The notes beneath the pieces were generated by a model. The model did no database searches, was not told the origin of the DNA, and saw only the letters and a program-made list of their open reading frames with translations. Made by a program: the position numbers and the translations under genes. 64,000 nucleotides of DNA, from positions 248,001 through 312,000 of the forward strand of contig JADJJI010000011.1 of NCBI GenBank assembly GCA_016706565.1, read 5' to 3'. Source of the DNA: Piscinibacter sp. (GTDB lineage: Bacteria > Pseudomonadota > Gammaproteobacteria > Burkholderiales > Burkholderiaceae_C). Positions 17,681 through 23,302 of this stretch are shown one piece after another (the stretch's first letter is position 1; each line of letters begins with the position of its first letter).

Positions 17681-18076
17681 ATGACGCTCGCGCCCGTACC
17701 GCACCGCCCGCTCTGGCAGCGCGTCGGCTGGACGGCCGCCGGGGCGGCCAGCCTGGCGCTGGGCGTGCTGGGCATCTTCCTGCCGATGTTGCCCACCACC
17801 CCCTTCGTGCTGCTCGCCGCATTCTGCTTCTCGCGCGGCAGCGACCGGGTCGAGGCCTGGTTGCTCGCGCACCCGCGCTTCGGGCCGATGGTGTCCGACT
17901 GGCGGGCCCGCCGCGCCATCCCGATGCGCGCCAAGCAGCTGGCCTGGGTGATGATGGCGCTGGGCAGCAGCTGGTCATGGTGGGTGATGCCTTCGCCGTG
18001 GCGCTGGCTGCCGCCGCTGATCTGTCTGATTGTTGCGACCTGGATGTGGCGCCTGCCGACTGCCGAACCCCGATGA
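17681..18076 (+). CDS. DUF454 (YbaN-like) inner-membrane protein
   Basis: A 131-residue membrane protein with three hydrophobic segments. The DUF454 signature is seen in GVLGIFLPMLPTTPFVLLAAFCFSRGS (about residues 28-54, quoted here only in part as LPMLPTTPF) and in the loop HPRFGPMVSDWRARRAI. Such proteins occur with transporters and have no known activity. The ATG at 17681 is the first start that leaves a normal family N-terminus. Its stop overlaps the start of the efflux gene as ATGA, so the two are coupled. Confidence 0.85.
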   Translation: MTLAPVPHRPLWQRVGWTAAGAASLALGVLGIFLPMLPTTPFVLLAAFCFSRGSDRVEAWLLAHPRFGPMVSDWRARRAIPMRAKQLAWVMMALGSSWSWWVMPSPWRWLPPLICLIVATWMWRLPTAEPR

Positions 18077-19053
18077 GCACACGCGACATCCACGACGGCC
18101 ATGACCACCACGATCACGGGCATGACCATGAGCATGCCCACGGCCACGAACATGCGCACGGCCATTCCCACGGCCACGCCCATGCCCATGCTCCGGCCAA
18201 CTTCGACCGCGCCTTCGCCATCGGCATTGCGCTGAACGCCGGCTTCGTCGCCATCGAGGCCTTCTACGGCTGGCAGGTCGATTCGCTCGCGCTGCTCGCC
18301 GACGCCGGCCACAACCTCAGCGATGTCGCCGGGCTGGTGCTCGCCTGGGCCGGCGCGGCGGCGGGCCGATTGCGGCCCGATGCGCGCCACACCTACGGCT
18401 TCAAGCGCGCCAGCATCCTGGCCGCCTTCGCCAACGCACTGCTGCTGCTGCTGGCGATGGGCTCGCTGGCCTGGGAGGCGATCGGCCGTCTGCAGGCGCC
18501 GCATGCGACGCAGGGGCTGACCATCATCGTCGTGGCGGCCATCGGCATCGTCGTCAACGGCGCCACGGCGCTGCTGTTCCTGCGCGGCGGCAATGACATC
18601 AACCTGCGCGGCGCCTTCCTGCACATGGCCGCCGATGCGCTGGTCTCGGCCGGCGTGGTGGTGGCGGGGCTGCTGACGCTGTTCTACGGCTGGGTCTGGA
18701 CCGACCCGGTGGCCAGCCTCGTCATCGCCGCCGTCATCGTCGCCGGCACTTGGAGGCTCTTCCGCCAGTCATTGCACCTGATGTTCGACGGCGTGCCGGC
18801 GCACCTGAACCTCGTCGAGGTGCGCGAATGCCTGCAGGCCATGGCCGGGGTGGCGCAGGTGAACGACCTGCACGTCTGGGCCATGGGCACGTCGGAAGTG
18901 GCGCTCACCGCTCACCTGGTGATGCCGGGCGGGCCGGCCGATGACGACTTCCTGCGCCTGGCCGGCCAGACACTGCAGGAGCGTTTCGGCATCAGCCACG
19001 TCACGCTGCAGTCGGCGCGCCGGCCGCTGGCCGTGGGTTGCGGCGGGTCGTGA
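18073..19053 (+). CDS. Cation diffusion facilitator family zinc/divalent metal exporter
   Basis: A 326-residue inner-membrane antiporter of the CDF family (CzcD/ZitB group), expelling Zn2+, Co2+ or Cd2+ in exchange for protons. The N-terminus has 17 histidines in the first 40 residues, mostly in an alternating His-x pattern that can buffer metal. Six transmembrane helices follow; the transport site is formed by the two HxxxD motifs HNLSD near residue 80 and HMAAD near residue 180. The C-terminal cytoplasmic ferredoxin-like domain begins about residue 240. The ATG at 18073 overlaps the DUF454 stop and is preferred to an upstream start that would lie inside that gene. Confidence 0.92.
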   Translation: MSTRDIHDGHDHHDHGHDHEHAHGHEHAHGHSHGHAHAHAPANFDRAFAIGIALNAGFVAIEAFYGWQVDSLALLADAGHNLSDVAGLVLAWAGAAAGRLRPDARHTYGFKRASILAAFANALLLLLAMGSLAWEAIGRLQAPHATQGLTIIVVAAIGIVVNGATALLFLRGGNDINLRGAFLHMAADALVSAGVVVAGLLTLFYGWVWTDPVASLVIAAVIVAGTWRLFRQSLHLMFDGVPAHLNLVEVRECLQAMAGVAQVNDLHVWAMGTSEVALTAHLVMPGGPADDDFLRLAGQTLQERFGISHVTLQSARRPLAVGCGGS

Positions 19054-19090
19054 TGTGGTTCCTACCCCGTTTCAGGGGATGGGCGTTAGA

Positions 19091-19105
19091 GTAACTTGTC
19101 GTTAC
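19091..19105. promoter_or_regulatory. Short inverted repeat GTAAC-N5-GTTAC
   Basis: GTAAC at 19091-19095 mirrors GTTAC at 19101-19105 about 28 bases before the small open frame at 19133. The local sequence is AT-richer than its surroundings, so a promoter or operator is plausible. No regulator is identified. Confidence 0.3.
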
Positions 19106-19132
19106 TGTCCCGATAACCCTCAGGACACCGCC

Positions 19133-19351
19133 ATGCTGCCTCGCCCCACCGACACCGTGCTCGCTTCCGTGGTCATCTCGGAACTGCCGGCCATGCGCCG
19201 CATGCCGGCGCCGACACCGCTGCCCACGGTGCGTGTGCCGCAGCCCGGGCTGGTGGCTCGCCTGGGTGACTGGCTGGCGCCGCGTCTGGCGCGGCGCGCC
19301 GCTCCGTCGCTGCCGAGGCACAGCGCGCAGGTGGTGTTCCTGCGCGCCTGA
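19133..19351 (+). CDS. Small proline/arginine-rich protein, hypothetical
   Basis: A possible 72-residue protein beginning MLPRPTDTVLASVVISELP and ending VVFLRA. It has a Pro-rich middle and an amphipathic Leu/Arg stretch (LVARLGDWLAPRLARR). Supporting points are an AT-rich promoter-like region with an inverted repeat just upstream and an ATG placed soon after. The ribosome site is weak and no family is recognised, so it could be spurious. Confidence 0.35.
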   Translation: MLPRPTDTVLASVVISELPAMRRMPAPTPLPTVRVPQPGLVARLGDWLAPRLARRAAPSLPRHSAQVVFLRA

Positions 19352-19367
19352 CCGAAGCGCCTCGCAG

Positions 19368-20465
19368 CTACGAAGGCAGGAAGTCCAGCGGCCAGGTGAC
19401 GACCATCTGGTCGACGTCCTTGGCGCCGAAGTCGAACTGGCGGATGCGTGCCAGCAGCTTGCCTTCCAGATCCGAGGCCTTCAGCTCGCTCGACTCGATG
19501 CGCACGTCGGTCAACTGACCCGACGGGGCGATCGTCAGCTTGAGCACCACCTTGCCCTGCAGCGACGGATCGTCGCGCAGCGCGCGGTTGTAGATCGCGT
19601 AGATCGCGCCCTTGTTGCGCTCGAAGACGAGCTTGATGTCTTCCAGCGAACGCGCGGCCTTGCCGCTGCCGCCCTTGGCGAGCGAGCCGCCTGAGCCGCC
19701 GCCGCCGCCCACGCCGGTGCCGGTGCCGCCCTTGCCGGAGCTGCCACCACCACCCGGGCCGCCACCGCCCCCGCCGCCAGCCACGCCTTCGACCAGCGTG
19801 GTAGCGCGGCCCGCGAGGCCACCGCCGCCAGTGTTGCGGCTGTAGGCTGCGGTGTTGATGCCGCCGCTGCCGCCGGTGGCGTTGGAAGTGATCATGTTGC
19901 GCGCCGGCAGGCCGGGGTCGGTGCCGGCACCGACACCCACGCCCACGCCCGCACCCACGCCGGGGCCGGCCTTGATGTTCTGGTTGAGCTGCACGGCCAC
20001 TGGGGCGCCGCGCAGTTCGGCGAGCTGGTCCTTCATCGCCAGCAGACCCACGCCCGCGGCCTTGCGGCGCGCGCCCTCGATCTCGCCCGGCGGCTTGCCG
20101 GCGATCGGCCGGCGGGCCTCGGGCGCGACTGCCTTGGGCAGCGGCTTGGCGTCGGGCAACGGCTTGGCCACTTCCGGCTTGGTGTCGGTCTTGGCCTGCT
20201 GCTCCGACTTGGCCTGCTCGGCCTTGGCCACCGGCTTGGGTGCCGGCGGCTCGCGTTGCTCGAGCACCAGCTTGGCCAGCCGCGGCGGCAGTTCCACCGG
20301 CGCGGCGCGGTCTTCCTTCGGCCGCGGCATCAGCAGCAGCACGATGCAGACGATCGCGCTGATCGCCAGCACGCTGCGCAGGATGCGTTTGAAGCGCGCC
20401 TCGTCCTCGGGCGAGATCGCCCAGGGCAGGATCGAATTGCGGAAGGAGATGGCGGCGGCACTCAT
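19368..20465 (-). CDS. AgmX/PglI C-terminal domain (TonB-like) protein
   Basis: A 365-residue single-pass inner-membrane protein that ends in the AgmX/PglI domain, known from Myxococcus gliding proteins. One transmembrane helix (AISAIVCIVLLLMP, about residues 34-47) follows a short cytoplasmic tail. A long periplasmic Pro/Ala/Lys region comes next, then a Gly-rich flexible stretch (about residues 160-275), then the conserved end with VFERNKGAIYAIYNRALR and KLTIAPSGQLTDVRI. The architecture matches TonB: a membrane anchor energised by ExbB/ExbD and a long spanner reaching the outer membrane. Genes for one ExbB and two ExbD lie directly upstream in the same operon. It is the last of 17 genes, separated from exbD by a structured 109-base spacer. 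Its outer-membrane partner is presumably one of the barrels in the operon. Confidence 0.85.
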   Translation of the reverse strand: MSAAAISFRNSILPWAISPEDEARFKRILRSVLAISAIVCIVLLLMPRPKEDRAAPVELPPRLAKLVLEQREPPAPKPVAKAEQAKSEQQAKTDTKPEVAKPLPDAKPLPKAVAPEARRPIAGKPPGEIEGARRKAAGVGLLAMKDQLAELRGAPVAVQLNQNIKAGPGVGAGVGVGVGAGTDPGLPARNMITSNATGGSGGINTAAYSRNTGGGGLAGRATTLVEGVAGGGGGGGPGGGGSSGKGGTGTGVGGGGGSGGSLAKGGSGKAARSLEDIKLVFERNKGAIYAIYNRALRDDPSLQGKVVLKLTIAPSGQLTDVRIESSELKASDLEGKLLARIRQFDFGAKDVDQMVVTWPLDFLPS

Positions 20466-20574
20466 GAGAGCCCCTCGTCCGACGGGTACGTCGGTCGATC
20501 CCCCGAGGGGAGGCGGGCCGGCTTGGGAGCGGCCCGGCGCTCGGCCCGCAGACAGCGGAGCGACTCAGCGTGTC
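20466..20574. repeat. Structured intercistronic repeat element
   Basis: This is one of the two clear gaps in the operon and is highly structured. CCCCTCG at 20471-20477 pairs with CGAGGGG at 20504-20510, with an inner pair CCGAC at 20479-20483 and GTCGG at 20490-20494. It continues into a GC-rich block around 20520-20550. From memory this resembles an abundant intergenic repeat of Burkholderiales; genome-wide copies could not be checked here. It may lower expression of the final gene relative to the rest. Confidence 0.5.
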
Positions 20575-21069
20575 TCATGCCTTGCTCGCTTTCTGCGAGA
20601 CGGCGAACGACACGTCGCTGAAGTTCGCACGCGCCGCGGTGTACATCACCTTGCGCAGCAGGGTGTACGGGATGGCCTTGTCGCCCATGATGGTGACGGA
20701 CTGGTTCTGCGGCTCGTTCTCCTTGCGCAGCAAGGTGCGCGTGGCCTGCAAATCGAGCTCGGCCTTCAGCGGCGCGATCAGGTCGCCCTGCGTGGCCATC
20801 GCCTCAGCCACCGTCGCCACCTTGCGGCCGGCCACGAGGATGTCGGTGGCGCTGACGGTCACGACGAGCATCTCGCGTGGGCTCTTCTCGGCCGTGGACT
20901 GCGGCAACTTGACGGCCTGCGCGGTCGAGAGCACCTCGACGCCGGTGCTCGACATCAGGAAGAAGATCAGGATCGTGAAGATGTCGATCAGCGCGACCAG
21001 GTTCATGTCCAGGTCGGAGTGGTTGCGCGCCTTGCGTTCGGCGCGCTTCTGGATCGGGGTCAGTTTCAT
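20575..21069 (-). CDS. ExbD/TolR family proton-channel protein (second copy)
   Basis: A 164-residue biopolymer transport protein. A short cytoplasmic start leads into one transmembrane helix (ALIDIFTILIFFLMSS, about residues 26-41); the aspartate in this helix (LIDIF) is the proton-carrying residue of the family. The rest is a periplasmic domain with the usual KVATVAEAM and PYTLLRKVMYTAA segments. It follows the first ExbD gene by nine bases. Having two different ExbD proteins with one ExbB is typical of systems that energise an AgmX-like or TonB-like protein. Confidence 0.92.
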   Translation of the reverse strand: MKLTPIQKRAERKARNHSDLDMNLVALIDIFTILIFFLMSSTGVEVLSTAQAVKLPQSTAEKSPREMLVVTVSATDILVAGRKVATVAEAMATQGDLIAPLKAELDLQATRTLLRKENEPQNQSVTIMGDKAIPYTLLRKVMYTAARANFSDVSFAVSQKASKA

Positions 21070-21078
21070 GCAGACCGC

Positions 21079-21585
21079 CTATTTCTTGGCGACGCTGATG
21101 GGCGCGTCGCCGATCGAGATGTCGGGGAACAGCTCGGCCAACGTCGTCTTCGCAGGCTGGGCGGCACCAGGCACCTTGGTCTCGCGCACCGAATCCATCA
21201 CCTGCACAAGCACCTCGTAGGAGGTGTCGGGCTGGGCGAGCACGGTGGCCGTCTTGGTCTCCGGGAACTTCGCCTTGACCTGCTGCATGAGCGTGGACAG
21301 CGAGGCCAGGTCGTAGCCCTGGGGCGTGTTCGGGATGTGCTGGATCAGCCCGCCGATGCGGTCACCCACGTCCAGCGCATCGGGGCGGATCACCACCTCG
21401 AGCTTCAGGTCGTCGACCTTGAGCTGCTCGACGCCGGAGTTCTGCGCCGGCAGCGACAGCTCGATCACCGACAGGCGCGTGAACACCGCCGTCGACAGGA
21501 GAAACGGCACCAGCACCACGATCACGTTGATGAACGCGGTGACCTCCAGGCTCGCCGCGTGTTTGCGCAGGCGTCTGACGCGCAT
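21079..21585 (-). CDS. ExbD/TolR family proton-channel protein (first copy)
   Basis: A 168-residue paralogue of the following gene. It has a basic cytoplasmic start (MRVRRLRKHAASLEV), one membrane helix near residues 17-34 and a periplasmic domain. In this copy the usual helix aspartate position reads FINVIVVLVPFLL with no acidic residue, so it may be structural while the other ExbD carries the proton. It starts six bases after the ExbB stop. Confidence 0.88.
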   Translation of the reverse strand: MRVRRLRKHAASLEVTAFINVIVVLVPFLLSTAVFTRLSVIELSLPAQNSGVEQLKVDDLKLEVVIRPDALDVGDRIGGLIQHIPNTPQGYDLASLSTLMQQVKAKFPETKTATVLAQPDTSYEVLVQVMDSVRETKVPGAAQPAKTTLAELFPDISIGDAPISVAKK

Positions 21586-21591
21586 GGTGGC

Positions 21592-22248
21592 TTACCTCGT
21601 GGCCGGGTTGGATTCGGACTTGATGCGCTGCACCAGGTTCAGGAAGCTGATCTTGGCGGCCTCCAGGCCGTCGACGATCTCGCTGGTGCGTGCCTGCAGG
21701 AAGGCGTGGATGAGCAGGAACGGGATGGCCACCGACAGCGCGAAGGCGGTGTTGTTCATGGCGATCGAGATCGAGGCCGACAGCAACTCGGCCTTCTCGG
21801 CCGGGTTGACGGCGGCCACCGCGGTGAAGCCCTTGATCAGGCCGATGATGGTGCCCAGCAGGCCGACCAGCGTGATCACGTTGGCCAGCGTGGCGATGTA
21901 GTGGGTGCGCTTTTCCAGGCGCGGCACGATTTCCATCATGCCTTCTTCCATCGCGTTGTCGATGTCCTCGCGGCGCGCCGGGCTCTGCATGCGCTCCAGT
22001 CCGTTGGCGACGATCTTGCCGATCGCGGCGTCCGAGCCGGAAGCGACGCTGTGCACTTCCTTGAACTTGCCGCTCTGCAGCAGCGGCAGCACCTTCGCCC
22101 ACAGCTTGCGGTTCTGGGCGCGGGCCTTGTTCAGGAAGACCCAGCGTTCGATGGCGATGGCCAGGCCGACGGCCATGATCGCAATGCTGAAATAGATGGC
22201 AACGCCGCTGTCCTGAAAGAACTTGACGGCGAAATCGAGGACGCTCAT
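21592..22248 (-). CDS. ExbB/TolQ/MotA family proton-channel protein
   Basis: A 218-residue inner-membrane protein with three transmembrane helices. The first is near residues 14-32. The large cytoplasmic loop carries RMQSPARREDIDNAMEEG. The second and third helices contain the family pattern TLANVITLVGLLGTIIGLI near residue 118 and NNTAFALSVAIPFLLIHAF near residue 165. With the ExbD proteins it should form the proton channel that powers the AgmX-like protein. It has a good ribosome site (AGGAGAAGCCC) before the ATG at 22248. Confidence 0.93.
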   Translation of the reverse strand: MSVLDFAVKFFQDSGVAIYFSIAIMAVGLAIAIERWVFLNKARAQNRKLWAKVLPLLQSGKFKEVHSVASGSDAAIGKIVANGLERMQSPARREDIDNAMEEGMMEIVPRLEKRTHYIATLANVITLVGLLGTIIGLIKGFTAVAAVNPAEKAELLSASISIAMNNTAFALSVAIPFLLIHAFLQARTSEIVDGLEAAKISFLNLVQRIKSESNPATR

Positions 22249-22286
22249 GGGCTTCTCCTGTGACGACTGTATGAAGTGATTCGGAT

Positions 22287-22598
22287 TCAGGGGCGGGCTG
22301 GTGCCGCCGCGGCTGGGGTGGGGGTGCTCTTGGACTGCAGCTGGGCGTCGTACTGCAGCTGGCGGCGGAACACGTCGCGGTCGACCGGCGCGAGCGCCTC
22401 GTCGAGGATGCTGGCGCCCGGCCGGCCGGCCAGGTCGCCGGGCAGCGGCTTCTTCCAGGGCACGATGTACAGCACCTTGGGCAGTTCGCGGTTGCCGATG
22501 ATCTGCGTGCGGTCGATGTCCGCACGGTCCTGGGCCTGGGCAGCGGTGGCGGCGCAGGCCGTCATCGCCAGCAGAGCCCAGCGGGTGTGCCTGTTCAT
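22287..22598 (-). CDS. Small exported protein of the envelope operon, unknown
   Basis: A 103-residue protein with a signal peptide (MNRHTRWALLAMTACAATAAQAQ, cleavage after AQA). The mature part has a distinctive DRTQIIGNRELPKVLYIV segment followed by PWKKP, and a Pro/Ala-rich tail. I recognise no named domain. It overlaps the preceding TPR lipoprotein gene by four bases (ATGA) and has AAGGAG before its start, so it is part of the same translationally coupled series. It may be a periplasmic adaptor for the ExbBD/AgmX complex. Confidence 0.75.
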   Translation of the reverse strand: MNRHTRWALLAMTACAATAAQAQDRADIDRTQIIGNRELPKVLYIVPWKKPLPGDLAGRPGASILDEALAPVDRDVFRRQLQYDAQLQSKSTPTPAAAAPARP

Positions 22599-23302
22599 GA
22601 CTGCTCCTTCTTGGCCGCCGCGGCGGCCGGCGGCTTGCGGTTCTTCAGGTCGGTGACCCACTTGGCGACGGTCGCGTCCTTGCCGCCGGACAGCGCCATG
22701 TAGCGCTCGTAGGACTCCATCGCCCGCGCGCTGTCGCGCAGGTACAGGTCGAACAGGATGCCCAGGTTCAGTTGCGCCGCCGCGTAGTTCGCGTCGAGCT
22801 CGATGGCGCGCTCGTAAGCCGCGCGCGCCTTGGCGAACTGCCCTTGGTAGCGGTAGGTGATGCCGAGCTGGTTGAAGTAGACCGGCTGCTCGGGGCTGGC
22901 CTTCACCGCACGCTCGAGCGCGGCGGCCGACTCGGGCAGCTTGCCGGCGTTGCGGTAGATCACGCCGAGGTTGGCGTGCGGCCCGCCGAGCTCGGGGTTG
23001 GATTGCGCCAGCGCCTTGAAGCCGCGCTCGGCGTCGTCGGCACGGCCGGCGCGCAGCGCGCGCAGGGCTTCGTCGAACGACCGCTGCGCGGCGGCAGGCA
23101 CCGGCGCTTCGACCTTGACAGGCGCAGGTGCCGCGGCGGCCGATGCAGCCGCTGCCGGCGCGGCGGGCGTGATGGCCTTGGCCACCGGCGTGACCACCGT
23201 GTCCTGGATCGCCTTGAAGCCGTCGCCCAGCGTCGAGCAGCCGGCCAGGGCAACAAGCGCCGCCGCAGTCGCCAGGCGCGTCAGGGAGTCAGCGGATCGC
23301 AT
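22595..23302 (-). CDS. TPR-repeat lipoprotein
   Basis: A 235-residue lipoprotein. The signal ends in LVALAGCS, with the lipidated cysteine near residue 21. After an Ala/Pro-rich linker, four TPR-type helical repeats run from about residue 75 to 210 (for example PHANLGVIYRNAGKLPESAAALERA, quoted in part as NLGVIYRNAGK, and YFNQLGITYRYQGQFAKA). TPR proteins scaffold protein complexes. The ATG at 23302 overlaps the previous gene by 14 bases. It probably sits at the periplasmic face of the outer membrane as an assembly factor, similar in kind to PilF. Confidence 0.88.
   Translation of the reverse strand: MRSADSLTRLATAAALVALAGCSTLGDGFKAIQDTVVTPVAKAITPAAPAAAASAAAAPAPVKVEAPVPAAAQRSFDEALRALRAGRADDAERGFKALAQSNPELGGPHANLGVIYRNAGKLPESAAALERAVKASPEQPVYFNQLGITYRYQGQFAKARAAYERAIELDANYAAAQLNLGILFDLYLRDSARAMESYERYMALSGGKDATVAKWVTDLKNRKPPAAAAAKKEQS

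Noticed and set aside
16408-18624. A 738-codon minus-strand frame over the YbcI, DUF454 and efflux genes
   Set aside because: Antisense shadow; the plus-strand genes have clear families, membrane helices and an ATGA overlap.
19852-22263. An 803-codon plus-strand frame opposite the ExbBD genes
   Set aside because: Shadow of three well-defined minus-strand genes; no domain and compositionally biased.
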